Origin: Desulfobacterales bacterium
GTDB lineage: Bacteria > Desulfobacterota > Desulfobacteria > Desulfobacterales > JAIPEE01
NCBI GenBank assembly: GCA_021737275.1
Contig: JAIPEE010000010.1
Location: 29,078 to 93,077, forward strand
Direction: 5' to 3'
Length of the DNA stretch: 64,000 nucleotides
Position numbers and translations under genes: made by a program. Under the pieces are notes generated by a model, which saw only the letters and a list, made by a program, of their open reading frames with translations, was not told the DNA's origin and ran no database searches. This document shows, in pieces, positions 1-10,059 of this stretch; positions within the stretch are counted from its first letter, which is position 1; every line of letters starts with the position of its first letter.

Positions 1-1
1 G

Positions 2-733
2 GATCTTGTATTTCTGCATGCCGGCATTAATGCTCCGACAAAAGGCGGTAGTCGTCCAATAGACAGCCATCAGTTTTTCATGCGTCTTGGACAGCGCCTG
101 GTGCATATTCTCACAGCGCATACATCTGCAGGAAGATTGTATGAGACGGATATGCGACTTCGTCCGAGCGGCAGTTCCGGTCTGCTGGTCAGCCATGTTG
201 AAAGATTTCGTAACTACCAGCTGAAAATGGCGCGAACCTGGGAAAATCAGGCTATTATCAGGGCAAGACCAATATGTGGAGACGATAGTCTGGCCAGGTA
301 TTTTGATAAGATCCGTTCCCAGGTTCTTTCAGACAAACGGGAAGAAGTTGCGCTGAAAAATGAAGTTACAGATATGAGAGAGCGACTCAGAAGCGAAAAT
401 ATAATGATTCGGCCGGGCATGTTCGATCTCAAGCAAGGGAAGGGCGGCATTGTTGATATAGAGTTTCTTGTCCAGTACCTGATTTTGCTTAACGCCTTCA
501 AACATCCCTCTCTTGTTATATGGACCGATAATATCCGCCTGCTGGAAACGCTTGCAGCGGAAGCGGTGATTAGCAATAAAATGGTCGGTCAGCTTAAAGA
601 TGCTTATATTATATACCGTTCAGACGTGCACAATCTTGATCTGCAGGAAAAACCGGAACTTGTTCATGAATATAAATTTCGGGCGTTACGTAAATTCGTA
701 ATTTCTGTTTGGGATGAAATTTTTAATAGCTGA
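2..733 (+). CDS. glnE: Glutamine synthetase adenylyltransferase/deadenylase, C-terminal part (5' truncated by window)
   Basis: The reading frame is open from base 2, and its first residues (DLVFLH, then GSRPID and the RLGQR and YETDMRLRPSG blocks) are the conserved nucleotidyltransferase core of the C-terminal adenylylation domain of GlnE. The rest is the helical C-terminal bundle. GlnE attaches AMP to a tyrosine of glutamine synthetase and removes it, in response to PII and glutamine. The upstream part of the protein lies outside the window. It sits 250 bp before glnD-glnB-glnA, so all the parts of the classical GS control cascade are together. Identification is firm. The extent is limited only by the window edge. 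Confidence 0.93.
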   Translation, partial: DLVFLHAGINAPTKGGSRPIDSHQFFMRLGQRLVHILTAHTSAGRLYETDMRLRPSGSSGLLVSHVERFRNYQLKMARTWENQAIIRARPICGDDSLARYFDKIRSQVLSDKREEVALKNEVTDMRERLRSENIMIRPGMFDLKQGKGGIVDIEFLVQYLILLNAFKHPSLVIWTDNIRLLETLAAEAVISNKMVGQLKDAYIIYRSDVHNLDLQEKPELVHEYKFRALRKFVISVWDEIFNS

Positions 734-798
734 GTTCCAGGCTTCGGTATCCGGCCTCTATGTGGCTCTCTTTTTTTCAAGTGTTGAAATAAAGGTCT

Positions 799-874
799 GA
801 TTACATTATTGTAATAAGTTAATTTATATATTACAATAATGTAATCAATGGTTGTTTTTTTGCAATAGTGTAAA
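799..874 (+). promoter_or_regulatory. Three phased dyad sites (ATTACA-N4-TGTAAT) upstream of glnD
   Basis: Two copies of a 16-bp dyad with half-sites ATTACA and TGTAAT lie at 800-815 and 830-845. Together they also form a perfect 17-bp inverted repeat (799-815 and 830-846). A third, weaker copy (12 of 16 positions) is at 859-874. The copies start 30 and 29 bp apart, about three helical turns, so they lie on one face of the helix. Their centres are roughly 83, 112 and 142 bp upstream of the start predicted for the sigma-54 promoter at 924-939. That is where enhancer sites for sigma-54 activators normally lie. The role is inferred. The motif is not the usual NtrC consensus. Confidence 0.65.
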
Positions 875-923
875 AACAGCATAATTATTTGAAATAACAA
901 AGTTAAATGCGTTTTAGCTGATG

Positions 924-939
924 TGGCATGACGATTGCT
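924..939 (+). promoter_or_regulatory. Sigma-54 (-24/-12) promoter of glnD-glnB-glnA
   Basis: The sequence TGGCAT-GACGA-TTGCT has the GG and GC elements 10 bp apart, as in the sigma-54 consensus TGGCAC-N5-TTGCW, with one mismatch. The predicted start is near 950, about 34 bp before the glnD start codon. The upstream dyads and a sigma-54 activator gene at 5641-7152 agree with activator-dependent transcription. Confidence 0.75.
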
Positions 940-983
940 ATTGAAAAAGTAACATTATTTTAAATTATTACAGGAATAAGCCC

Positions 984-3617
984 GTGTCAGTATCGGAAAA
1001 AAATGGAAAAATATCTTTAAGCCCGGCGGCAGCTGATTTATACACTGGTAAGGCCCGGCTTATTAAACAATTTTTAAAGGGCAGTGTTTCAGATTTTTTA
1101 CTGGAGCATACCCGGCTTATGGATAATTATTTTCGTGAGCGCTATGAAAAAAGTGTTGTAGGCCCCTTTATAGATATCAGTAAAAAACCGTATGTGGTAA
1201 TCGCACTTGGCGGATATGGCAGGGAAGAGCAGTGCGTTCATTCTGATGTGGATGTGCTTTTTCTTTTTGACCAGGCTGTCCCGGATGAAGCGGAACCCCT
1301 TATGCGGGAGATGATTTATCCGTTATGGGATGCAGGGCTTGATGTCGGGCATGCTACACGCTCCCTTGAAGAGACTGTTCAGGGTGCGAATGAAGATATG
1401 GATATCCTGACACCTCTTCTTGATGCCCGGTTTGTCTGCGGCATTTCATCCCTTTATACTAAACTGGTTGATCAGCTCCATGAAAGAATACTTAAAGTAC
1501 GTGCAGATGATATCATTGCATGGCTAATGGAGAGAAATAAAAAAAGGCATGACCGGTTCGGTGATTCTACAAATCTGCTGGAACCCAACCTTAAGGATGG
1601 TCAGGGCGGCTTGAGAGATTACCACACCATGCTATGGATTGCACGGATAAAGCTTGGACTGAAAAATTTTCAGGATTTTAAATATCAGGGCTTTCTCCTA
1701 CAAGATGAGTTTCACCGGTTTTCCAATTCGCTAAAATTTATCTGGAATGTCCGAAATCAACTGCATGAACTGACCGGCAGAAAATGCGATCAACTTCATT
1801 TTGAATACCAGATTCGTCTGGCCAGGGCTTTAAAATATAAAGGTATCAATGATCACGAATCTGTTGAGAAGTTTTTGGGCGATTTGCATTCAAAAATGTC
1901 CTTTGTCAAACAGCAATACCTGATGTTTCTTTCAGAGACAGGATATTTAAGACAGGGCAGGGGACGGAAAAAAATAGTCACGTGCAAGATTGAAGGCCTG
2001 AATGTAAATCGGGGTCAGCTTGAATTTTCAACAGCTGAAAAGATCTTGGAAGACCCGCTGCTGTTAATGCAGATTTTTGAGGAGAGCACACGCCTGAAAA
2101 TCCCCCTCAGTGTTTCAGCAAAACGATTGGTCAGGGAATTTAAGTTTTTAGTTAATGACAGATACAGAAAAGGCAAAGATGTTATTAAATCTTTTGAAAA
2201 GATCCTAATAACCCCTGACAACACCGGATTTAATGTTCTGACTGAAATGTTGAATACCGGTTTTCTTGTACAGTTTATTCCCGAGTTATCGAGTATTATT
2301 AATAAAATTCAGTATGATGAATACCATATCTTCCCGGTTGACAAGCATGTCCTTAGAACTGTGCAGACAATAAAATCCTTTGGTGAGCTGGATACGGTTT
2401 CCAGTGATAGCCTGCCGGTCAAGCTTTATAAAAAAATGTCAGGCAAAAAGCTGCTTTTATGGGCAGCCCTGTTGCATGATATTGGCAAAGGGAAGTCCAG
2501 CAGTGGACATGCTGAGGTAGGTGCGGAAATAACACGTAATCTTCTGGAGAGAATGGAATTCAAGCCCAAACAGATTGAGACCGTCTCTTTTCTGGTTGAA
2601 AAGCATCTCCTTTTAATAAAAACAGCGACGCGAAGAGATCTGAACGATGAAGAGACCACTCTGGTCTGTGCCCGGAAGATTCAGAATACGAACCGGCTGA
2701 CAATGCTTTATCTGTTAACGGTTGCAGACTCCATAGCGACCGGACCCAAAGCCTGGAATGAATGGACCGCCTCCCTTTTAAAAAATCTTTATTACAAGGT
2801 GATGGATATTCTGGAAAAGGGAGAACTTGCATCCTATGAAGTGGTTGAAAGCATTGAAAGGAAAAAGACCGGCGTGCTTGATTCAGCAAAGACGGAAGAA
2901 CAGCGCAATGATCTTGAAAAAAATTTTAAATTTATGTCTCCCCGTTATCTGTTGTATGCTGAAACAGATGATATCCTGCGTCATCTCAGCCTCTTCAAGA
3001 GCCTCGGAGATGATGACTTTGCCTGGGACATAGCCGGTGAACCGGATGATAACACCCGAACCGTAACCGTTTGTGCAAAGGACCGGCCCGGGCTTTTTTC
3101 AAGAATTGCAGGGGTGTTTACACTAAACAGTATTGATATTCTGGATGTTCAGGTATTTACATGGCGTAACAAGGTTGCACTGGATATTTTTAAGGTGATG
3201 CCGCCACCGGACCGGATATTTGAAAATGAACGGTGGGCCCGTGTACGGAATCATCTTGTGGATTCTCTGGCCGGGAAAAAGGATCTCAAAAAAGCGCTTG
3301 AAAAGAAGATGAAGAGCTACAAACCGGTTCAAAACCGTGTCAAAAGACGACCACACCGTGTAGATGTGGATAATAAGAGTTCAAGCTTTTTTACTATTAT
3401 TGATGTTTTTACATATGATTTTCCGGGACTTTTATTTGCCATCACCGATGCACTTTTTAGAAGCGCTCTTGATGTGAGCGTTGCCAAAATTGCAACAAAG
3501 GTTGATCAGGTGGTTGATGTCTTTTATGTACGGGATCTTAATGGTGAGAAGGTTGATACACCTGAACAGGTTGAGGCTATAAAGTCAGCCATACTGAACG
3601 TATTACCGGAAATTTAA
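984..3617 (+). CDS. glnD: Bifunctional uridylyltransferase/uridylyl-removing enzyme
   Basis: GlnD uridylylates PII when glutamine is low and removes UMP when it is high. The 877-residue protein is full length. The nucleotidyltransferase motif GGYGREEQ...SDVD is near residues 76-90, the HD hydrolase motif (LLHDIGKG) near 497, and two ACT domains begin near 691 and 802 (KDRPGLFSRIAG and FTYDFPGLLFAIT). The start is a GTG preceded by an AGGA ribosome binding site. It is the first gene of a glnD-glnB-glnA group with 44- and 52-bp gaps, behind a sigma-54 promoter. Linking glnD to glnBA is less common than glnD standing alone, and suggests the whole sensing chain is co-expressed. Confidence 0.95.
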   Translation: MSVSEKNGKISLSPAAADLYTGKARLIKQFLKGSVSDFLLEHTRLMDNYFRERYEKSVVGPFIDISKKPYVVIALGGYGREEQCVHSDVDVLFLFDQAVPDEAEPLMREMIYPLWDAGLDVGHATRSLEETVQGANEDMDILTPLLDARFVCGISSLYTKLVDQLHERILKVRADDIIAWLMERNKKRHDRFGDSTNLLEPNLKDGQGGLRDYHTMLWIARIKLGLKNFQDFKYQGFLLQDEFHRFSNSLKFIWNVRNQLHELTGRKCDQLHFEYQIRLARALKYKGINDHESVEKFLGDLHSKMSFVKQQYLMFLSETGYLRQGRGRKKIVTCKIEGLNVNRGQLEFSTAEKILEDPLLLMQIFEESTRLKIPLSVSAKRLVREFKFLVNDRYRKGKDVIKSFEKILITPDNTGFNVLTEMLNTGFLVQFIPELSSIINKIQYDEYHIFPVDKHVLRTVQTIKSFGELDTVSSDSLPVKLYKKMSGKKLLLWAALLHDIGKGKSSSGHAEVGAEITRNLLERMEFKPKQIETVSFLVEKHLLLIKTATRRDLNDEETTLVCARKIQNTNRLTMLYLLTVADSIATGPKAWNEWTASLLKNLYYKVMDILEKGELASYEVVESIERKKTGVLDSAKTEEQRNDLEKNFKFMSPRYLLYAETDDILRHLSLFKSLGDDDFAWDIAGEPDDNTRTVTVCAKDRPGLFSRIAGVFTLNSIDILDVQVFTWRNKVALDIFKVMPPPDRIFENERWARVRNHLVDSLAGKKDLKKALEKKMKSYKPVQNRVKRRPHRVDVDNKSSSFFTIIDVFTYDFPGLLFAITDALFRSALDVSVAKIATKVDQVVDVFYVRDLNGEKVDTPEQVEAIKSAILNVLPEI

Positions 3618-3640
3618 TTATACATATTTTGTAACGCTAA

Positions 3641-4003
<363 letters not shown>

Positions 4004-4055
4004 GTTGTTCCTTTTTTAAAAGGGAGCACAAAAATAAAAATATAAGGAGATTGTC

Positions 4056-5471
4056 ATGAGTGCAGCAAAAAAGGTACTGGATTTGATCAAAGAGAAGGAA
4101 CTTAAAGTGGTTGATATCCGGTTTATGGATTTCCCGGGTGTCTGGCAGCATTTCACAGTACCTGTCTCAGAACTTGACGAAGCAAGTTTTGAGGATGGTT
4201 ATGGATTTGATGGTTCAAGTATTCGAGGCTGGCAACCCATTAATGCCAGCGATATGCTTGTCGTGCCTGATCCGGCAACAGCAAAAATGGATCCGTTTTT
4301 CAAAATTCCGACACTGGTGCTGATAGGAAATATTGTAGATCCTATGACCAGAGAGCCCTATTCACGGGATCCACGTTTTATTGCACAGAAGGCTGAAGCC
4401 TACGTGAAAAGCAGTGGCGTTGGCGATACCGCATATTTTGGCCCGGAAGCGGAATTTTTTATTTTTGATGATGTCCGGTATCAGTCTGATAAAAATGGTG
4501 CATATTATGCCGTTGACTCCATAGAAGGTAGCTGGAATTCAGGCAGAAATGAAAATCCGAATCTCGGGTATAAACCCCGCTTTAAGGAGGGCTATTTCCC
4601 TGTACCGCCTGTGGATAAATTTCAGGATATCCGTACAGAGATGATGCTGGTTCTTGAAGCGCTCGGTATTGATGTGGAGTGTCATCATCACGAGGTGGCA
4701 TCCGGCGGACAGGCAGAAATTGACATGCGCTTTAAGCCTTTGCTCCAGATGGGTGATCAGCTGGTATGGTTTAAATATGTTTTAAAGAATGTGGCTTATC
4801 AGCATGGCCATACGGTTACGTTTATGCCGAAACCGATTTTCGAAGATAATGGTACGGGTATGCATATCCATATCAGTATCTGGAAAGAAGGGAAACCGCT
4901 CTTTGCCGGAAATGAGTATGCCGGTGTTTCCAAGGAGGCGCTCTATGGTATCGGCGGTATTCTGAAGCATTGCGGCGCGTTGTGTGCGTTTACCAATCCG
5001 ACAACCAACTCTTACAAGCGTCTTGTTCCCGGGTTTGAGGCGCCGGTAAATCTGGCTTACTCCAGCAGAAACAGAAGTGCCGCAGTAAGGATACCCATGT
5101 ACTCAGCATCACCCAAGGCCAAACGCCTTGAGTTCAGAACGCCGGACCCGTCCTGTAACGGTTACCTTGCATTTTCCGCTCTTTTGATGGCCGTACTAGA
5201 TGGCATTGAAAACAAAATCGATCCGGGTGAACCGCTGGATAAAGATATTTACGGCCTGCCGCCGGAAGAGCTGGCTAATATTCCCTGTGCACCGGGATCC
5301 CTTGAAGAGGCGCTCATGGCACTAAAAGAGGATCATGATTTTTTGCTGAAAGGCGATGTCTTTACTCAGGATGTTATTGATAAGTGGATTTCATACAAGA
5401 TGGAGCATGAAGTTAAACCTGTCAAACTTCGTCCGCACCCGTATGAGTTTTCACTGTATTATGATTTATAA
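4056..5471 (+). CDS. glnA: Glutamine synthetase type I
   Basis: Type I glutamine synthetase makes glutamine from glutamate, ammonia and ATP and acts as a dodecamer in the cytoplasm. The 471-residue length is typical of adenylylation-controlled GSI-beta. Visible landmarks are DGSSIRGW near residue 52, the metal-site segments GPEAEFFIF and [10 protein letters not shown], and NRSAAVRIP. The adenylylation loop [11 protein letters not shown] carries Tyr399, equivalent to Tyr397 of E. coli. This matches the presence of glnE just upstream. The ribosome binding site is AAGGAG. A rho-independent terminator follows at 5509-5540. Confidence 0.97.
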   Translation: MSAAKKVLDLIKEKELKVVDIRFMDFPGVWQHFTVPVSELDEASFEDGYGFDGSSIRGWQPINASDMLVVPDPATAKMDPFFKIPTLVLIGNIVDPMTREPYSRDPRFIAQKAEAYVKSSGVGDTAYFGPEAEFFIFDDVRYQSDKNGAYYAVDSIEGSWNSGRNENPNLGYKPRFKEGYFPVPPVDKFQDIRTEMMLVLEALGIDVECHHHEVASGGQAEIDMRFKPLLQMGDQLVWFKYVLKNVAYQHGHTVTFMPKPIFEDNGTGMHIHISIWKEGKPLFAGNEYAGVSKEALYGIGGILKHCGALCAFTNPTTNSYKRLVPGFEAPVNLAYSSRNRSAAVRIPMYSASPKAKRLEFRTPDPSCNGYLAFSALLMAVLDGIENKIDPGEPLDKDIYGLPPEELANIPCAPGSLEEALMALKEDHDFLLKGDVFTQDVIDKWISYKMEHEVKPVKLRPHPYEFSLYYDL

Positions 5472-5508
5472 TAAATAGCAGTTGTTAAATCGTTGGAAGA
5501 TTGAAGCG

Positions 5509-5540
5509 GGAGGTAATATTGATTTGCCTCCTGTTTTTTT
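5509..5540 (+). terminator. Rho-independent terminator after glnA
   Basis: An 8-bp stem (GGAGGTAA paired with TTGCCTCC, one G-U) with an 8-nt loop (5517-5523) is followed by TG and seven T. An outer GAAGATT/AATCTTC pairing (5496-5502 with 5541-5547) could extend it and may also serve the convergent gene. Confidence 0.8.
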
Positions 5541-5616
5541 AATCTTCAAAATTATAATCAATTTAAAAATAATATGAAAATATTGGGTATTATATGAGGC
5601 ATGGTTAAAAGTGGTC

Positions 5617-5630
5617 TTACAAAATTGTAA
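5617..5630. promoter_or_regulatory. Fourth TTACA-N4-TGTAA dyad, between convergent genes
   Basis: TTACAAAATTGTAA has the same half-sites and spacing as the dyads upstream of glnD. It lies 11 bp past the stop codon of the sigma-54 activator and downstream of glnA, so it is not in an obvious promoter. It may be a chance AT-rich match or a distal site for the same regulator. Confidence 0.3.
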
Positions 5631-5640
5631 CTTTATTTTT

Positions 5641-7152
5641 TTATCGATAGTTTCGATAATCAACACCGGATTTTTGTGCCTTATATGAAAACTTTCGTAC
5701 AGTCGTTTTCAATATTTTAGCAGCCAGGGTGATGTTTCCCTTTGTATTTTTCAGGGAATCAATGATCATCTCTCTTTCAAGATTGGCAATGGCATCCTCA
5801 AGTGACAGGGCGGGCAGTGTATCCGACTCTGTTCCGGTCTGAAGTGTGGGCGGAAGATGATAACTGTGGATAACTCCGCCGTCACACAGTACTACGGCCC
5901 GTTCGATACAGTTTTCAAGCTCCCGGACATTACCGGGCCAGTGATAGTCCATCATCATGTCTATAGCCGGTGTTGAAAATCGTCTGATATCCTTGTTGTT
6001 TTCATGGGCGGTTTTTTTGAGAAAGTGTTCGGCAAGAAGAAGGATGTCGGTCTTTCTCTCTCTCAGTGGCGGCATATAAATGGGAAACACATTCAGTCGG
6101 TAATAAAGGTCTCCCCTGAATGAGCCCTCTTCAACAGCAGATTCCAGATTTTTATTGGTAGCTGCAATAATACGGACATCCGTTTTCCTGACCGTATGTC
6201 CGCCGAGTCGCTCATACTCTTTCTCCTGAAGCACTCTTAAAAGTCTGGCTTGTATATCGAGGTCAATAGTGCCGATTTCATCAAGAAAGATAGTGCCTTT
6301 GTGGGCCATCTCAAATTTGCCCTTTTTCTGTTTAATGGCACCCGTAAATGCACCTTTTTCATGACCGAAAAGCTCGCTTTCAATCAGGGTGGAAGGTATG
6401 GCCGCGCAGTTAACCTTAATAAAGGGAAATTTTGATCGAGGGCTGTTATAGTGCACCGAGTTTGCAACCAGCTCTTTACCGGTGCCGCTTTCACCACGAA
6501 TCAGAACAGTGGCATTACTGCTGGAAACCTGGGAGATCATTTGAAAGACTTCCCTCATTTTATTGCTGTTTCCGATAATATTATTAATGCTGTAACGGTT
6601 TTCCAGCTCGTTTTCCAGGCGGTTTTTTTCATCTTCGAGCTGTTTTTTTTCAAGATGGATGATCTCCAGATTAATGACATGCCGGGCAATCATGGATGAC
6701 ACAACAAACAGGAGTTTTTCATCCCTGCTCAGGGAAAAATTCTTTTCATAAGGTTTTTCCACACTCAGCGCACCTATTACTTTTTTCCCTTTTTCAATGG
6801 GTACACAGAGAAAGGAACGCTCAGCTCTTTTTTGGTTTTTCGTAATTTTAAAAGATGAATTTTCACTTATTCTGGAGATGCTAACCGCTTTTCCTGACTG
6901 AATAACCCTGCCGGTCAAGCCTTCTCCCAGTTTGTATTTTATTTTTTTTGAAGAAATATTAGAATAATCATGGGCAACCTCAATACTGATTTCGTTTCGG
7001 AACGGATCAAGAACGGTCACAATACCATTATCCATATTCAGTGCACTGGAAAGAATATCCAGCACATTGTATAATGCTTTTTTAAGATCAAGCTGTTCAT
7101 TTAGCGCCTTGCTGATTTCATACAGCAGTGTGATTTCTTCAATCTTTTTCAT
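5641..7152 (-). CDS. Sigma-54-dependent transcriptional activator, GAF-AAA+-Fis (NifA-like architecture)
   Basis: The 503-residue protein has an N-terminal GAF sensor domain (about residues 15-160), a short coiled linker rich in Glu and Lys, and a sigma-54 interaction AAA+ domain. Walker A GESGTGKE is near residue 220 and the sigma-54 contact loop GAFTGA about 40 residues later. A Fis-type helix-turn-helix ([21 protein letters not shown]) lies at the C-terminus. There is no receiver domain, so control would come through a ligand or protein bound by GAF, as in NifA. No nif genes are in the window. It is convergent with glnA and is the best local candidate to act at the sigma-54 promoter of glnD. 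That link is inferred. Confidence 0.88.
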   Translation of the reverse strand: MKKIEEITLLYEISKALNEQLDLKKALYNVLDILSSALNMDNGIVTVLDPFRNEISIEVAHDYSNISSKKIKYKLGEGLTGRVIQSGKAVSISRISENSSFKITKNQKRAERSFLCVPIEKGKKVIGALSVEKPYEKNFSLSRDEKLLFVVSSMIARHVINLEIIHLEKKQLEDEKNRLENELENRYSINNIIGNSNKMREVFQMISQVSSSNATVLIRGESGTGKELVANSVHYNSPRSKFPFIKVNCAAIPSTLIESELFGHEKGAFTGAIKQKKGKFEMAHKGTIFLDEIGTIDLDIQARLLRVLQEKEYERLGGHTVRKTDVRIIAATNKNLESAVEEGSFRGDLYYRLNVFPIYMPPLRERKTDILLLAEHFLKKTAHENNKDIRRFSTPAIDMMMDYHWPGNVRELENCIERAVVLCDGGVIHSYHLPPTLQTGTESDTLPALSLEDAIANLEREMIIDSLKNTKGNITLAAKILKTTVRKFSYKAQKSGVDYRNYR

Positions 7153-7287
7153 GTTGACTCAGTATGTTTTCAGGTTCTCTATTATCTGTATCATATTGAT
7201 TTCGTCTGCACTAATAGCGTAATAAAAAATAAATATCAATAATATGGGATTCATGAAATAAAAACGTTTTATAAGGAGCAAATAAAA

Positions 7288-7326
7288 ATGTTTGCAATTC
7301 TAAAATCATTGTGTATGCTTACTTGA
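7288..7326 (+). other. Possible 12-codon leader ORF with strong ribosome binding site
   Basis: An ATG preceded by TAAGGAG at good spacing opens a 12-codon frame (MFAILKSLCMLT) that stops 100 bp before the next gene. Just after it is a 15-nt palindrome, GGACTTTCAAAGTCC (7336-7350). This could be a regulatory leader or a chance ORF. No attenuator structure is clear. Confidence 0.2.
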
Positions 7327-7425
7327 TATGACTTTGGACTTTCAAAGTCCCCCATGTTTTTAGTCCTGTTATGACTTTTATAACTGTTTATATGAAAAAA
7401 CTTTTAACCTGAAGAGGGCATCAAG

Positions 7426-7674
7426 ATGGGTAGCGAAAAAAAAGACAACAAATTTACAACATCATACAAACCGATAACGATCAGGACCACCGATGGTTCC
7501 ACTCTGATGGGGAAGATTAATATTGCTGATAACAGCCGTGTTTCAGATATGTTCCTCAGCCCGGAGCCGTTTGTTGTGATGATCGATGTGGCTTCCAAAG
7601 ATGGTGTGCACAAGACACGGTTTGTAAACAAAGCCCATATTGTATGGGTTGAACCGGACGAAATTGAAGAGTAA
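7426..7674 (+). CDS. Small conserved-looking protein of unknown function
   Basis: This is an 82-residue, mostly beta-strand protein with a lysine-rich start, no signal peptide and no membrane segment. Segments such as ITIRTTDGSTLMGKINI and FVNKAHIVWVEPDE suggest a small beta-barrel, possibly binding nucleic acid or a partner. It has a good ribosome binding site (GAGGG, about 8 bp before ATG) and its own terminator, so it is probably a real monocistronic gene. I do not recognise the family. Confidence 0.7.
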   Translation: MGSEKKDNKFTTSYKPITIRTTDGSTLMGKINIADNSRVSDMFLSPEPFVVMIDVASKDGVHKTRFVNKAHIVWVEPDEIEE

Positions 7675-7681
7675 CTACAAT

Positions 7682-7721
7682 ACTGCCGCCTGAAGGGTTC
7701 ATACAAGCGGCAGTCTGTTTA
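7682..7721 (+). terminator. Rho-independent terminator
   Basis: The 8-bp stem ACTGCCGC/GCGGCAGT (7682-7689 with 7707-7714) is followed by a T-rich tract. It lies between the small + strand gene and convergent fabD. Confidence 0.7.
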
Positions 7722-7748
7722 TTTTTTTGAATAAATTCTGCCGGAAAA

Positions 7749-8693
7749 TCAGGCAATACCAGTCAAAAACTTTTCAAGTGTTTTTAAATTATTCACATTG
7801 AAGCATTTGTAAGGGTAGTCTTTGGGCGCGATCTTTTTTAAAAGGCCCGCCAGTACTTTTCCAGGACCGGCTTCCACAAAAATCTCAACCTCTTCATCAA
7901 TGAGGCGGCATATCGTGTCATACCATCTGACCGGACTGCATAGCTGTTTTATCATGGTGGCGCGAATTTCATCCGGATCCGTAATATAATCTGCCGTTAC
8001 ATTAAAGATGACGGATTTGGCTTTCTCATTAAAAGTAATCCGGTTCAAAACCTCGGTAAACGGTATTTCCGCTCCCCGAATGAGCTCACTGTGCCATGCA
8101 CCGCTGACCATGAGTGGTATCACACGAACACCTTGCTCTGAGGCAAGATCAGATGCTTTTTGTACGGCATCCGGTGAACCGGTAATAACAATCTGTGTTT
8201 CCATATTGTGGTTGGCAACAGAAACCACACCGCCGGATTCCAAAGCCGCTTTTTTAACAATCTCACTGACGGCATCAACATTGAGCCCTATGATAGCAGC
8301 CATGGCGCCTTTAAATTTAGTTGACTCGGCATGCATAAGTGAGCCGCGGTTAAAAACGGCCCTGGCTGTATCTTCCCGAGAAAGGATACCGGAAGCGGAT
8401 AGCGCACAGTATTCGCCAAGGCTGTGGCCGGCAGAAACGTTCGGCTTAATACCTTCTTTTTCAATGGCAGCAAGGCATGCAAGGTTAACGGCTGTAACGG
8501 CCGGTTGAAGATTAACTGTTTCAGTCAACTCCTCCATCGGCCCATTAAAGCAAAGTTTGGAGATGTTAGCCTTTGCAATCTCATCAGTCATGTCAAAAAT
8601 TTCCCTGATGAAATCAAACTCTTCGTACAGATCCTTTCCCATTCCTACAATTTGAGATCCCTGCCCCGGGAACATAAATGCTGTTTTTTTCAA
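7749..8693 (-). CDS. fabD: Malonyl-CoA:acyl carrier protein transacylase
   Basis: FabD moves malonyl from CoA to acyl carrier protein, supplying extender units for fatty acid synthesis. The 314-residue length is normal. The N-terminal FPGQGSQ motif, the nucleophile elbow GHSLGEY with the catalytic Ser near residue 94, and the later His in AWHSELI are all present. The start is TTG, chosen because a near-perfect AGGAGG lies just upstream. Other fab genes are absent. It is the last gene of a minus-strand group beginning at the DHH phosphoesterase, with a 60-bp gap after hemA. Confidence 0.94.
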   Translation of the reverse strand: MKKTAFMFPGQGSQIVGMGKDLYEEFDFIREIFDMTDEIAKANISKLCFNGPMEELTETVNLQPAVTAVNLACLAAIEKEGIKPNVSAGHSLGEYCALSASGILSREDTARAVFNRGSLMHAESTKFKGAMAAIIGLNVDAVSEIVKKAALESGGVVSVANHNMETQIVITGSPDAVQKASDLASEQGVRVIPLMVSGAWHSELIRGAEIPFTEVLNRITFNEKAKSVIFNVTADYITDPDEIRATMIKQLCSPVRWYDTICRLIDEEVEIFVEAGPGKVLAGLLKKIAPKDYPYKCFNVNNLKTLEKFLTGIA

Positions 8694-8753
8694 GTTCTCC
8701 TCCTGTTGTTCTGAATCTTTTATGTTGTTTCACAGAATAAAACAGAAATAAAG

Positions 8754-10052
8754 TTAGTCATCAAGTTTGAACAACTTGCGGGTCATATCCAGGTATATAG
8801 ACTTATTGCCGCGGCATCGGTCACTTTTTAGAAATCGGGTCGGGTGATGCATGATCTTGTTAATCAATGCATCTGACATTCTTGAAAGCGCTTCAGTATC
8901 AGAGTGCTTCAGATGAGGCAGGCCTTTTAAGGTCTTATCAATCTCCAGTTTGACAAGGTCGTCAATTTTTTCTCTCAGCGCAACAATGGTTGGAACAACA
9001 TCAAGGCTTTCATACCACTGGCGAAAATGGATGACTGCTTCATCAATGATTCTTTCACCTTTCAGGGCTTCCTTGTTACGATCCTCCATATTTTCCTCGA
9101 TGACACCTTTGAGATCATCAATATCATAAACATAGGCGTTGTTGGCCTTGTTGATGTCCGGGTCGATGTCCCTCGGTACGGCAATATCAATAAAGAAGAT
9201 GGGTCGGTTTTTGCGGCTTCGCATGACACCCTTGACATCCTTACGCTCAATTACAAATCCGGGTGCGCCTGTGGAACTGATAATAATATCAGCAACCTTT
9301 AAATATTCTGAAATCTCTTCCATGCGGATAGGTGTGCCTTTAAAGCGCTTTGCCATTGCAACACCATTTTCAAATGTCCGGTTGGCCACAAAGATATCAC
9401 CGGCATGATGCCGGATCAGATGCTCAACCGCCAGCTCAGCCATTTCACCGGCACCAACCAGCATGATCTTTTTATCTTCGAGATCTCCAAAAATTTTCCG
9501 GGCCAGTTCAATGGCGGCATAACTGATGGAAACGGCATGATCTCCGATGCCGGTTTCGGTTCGTACACGTTTGGCCACAAAAAAGGTACGGTGCAGAAGA
9601 CGGTTTAATATGACCCCGGATGTTTTTTTTTCAGTTGCAGTCAGATAGGCATCTTTTATCTGTCCCAGTATCTGGGGTTCTCCAACAACAAGAGAGTCGA
9701 GGCTGGCGGCCACCCTGAAAAGATGACGAACCGCTTCATCTTTTTCATGCACATAAAGAGAGGTGTCAAATTTATTCAGGGAAATATTTTTTGATTGAGC
9801 AATGAAATCTTTTAAACATTTGACAGTCTGTTCAATATCGGTTGAAGCCATAAGAAATTCAACCCGATTACAGGTAGAGAGCAGAAAGGTTTCATGAATA
9901 TGGTCAAAATCCTGAAGTGTTTTAAGGGTTGATATTGTCTCTTCTTTTGAAAAAGCAAGACACTCTCGGACTGATACCGGGGCCGTTTTATGGTTTAAAC
10001 CCACCAGGACAATATCAAGTTTAGGCATATTATTTTGAAGAAATTGATCCAT
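8754..10052 (-). CDS. hemA: Glutamyl-tRNA reductase
   Basis: HemA reduces glutamyl-tRNA to glutamate-1-semialdehyde, the first committed step of tetrapyrrole synthesis by the C5 pathway. The 432-residue protein has GLNHKTAPVSVRE near its start, the catalytic-cysteine motif LLSTCNRVE, a Rossmann NADPH domain (MLVGAGEMAELAVEHL) and the C-terminal dimerisation helices. A second possible start is the ATG eight codons in (10028). The gene follows a CcsA-like membrane protein and a SirC-like dehydrogenase, an arrangement known in this phylum. Together they supply sirohaem and haem for sulfite reductase and cytochromes. Confidence 0.95.
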   Translation of the reverse strand: MDQFLQNNMPKLDIVLVGLNHKTAPVSVRECLAFSKEETISTLKTLQDFDHIHETFLLSTCNRVEFLMASTDIEQTVKCLKDFIAQSKNISLNKFDTSLYVHEKDEAVRHLFRVAASLDSLVVGEPQILGQIKDAYLTATEKKTSGVILNRLLHRTFFVAKRVRTETGIGDHAVSISYAAIELARKIFGDLEDKKIMLVGAGEMAELAVEHLIRHHAGDIFVANRTFENGVAMAKRFKGTPIRMEEISEYLKVADIIISSTGAPGFVIERKDVKGVMRSRKNRPIFFIDIAVPRDIDPDINKANNAYVYDIDDLKGVIEENMEDRNKEALKGERIIDEAVIHFRQWYESLDVVPTIVALREKIDDLVKLEIDKTLKGLPHLKHSDTEALSRMSDALINKIMHHPTRFLKSDRCRGNKSIYLDMTRKLFKLDD

Positions 10053-10059
10053 ATAAATC

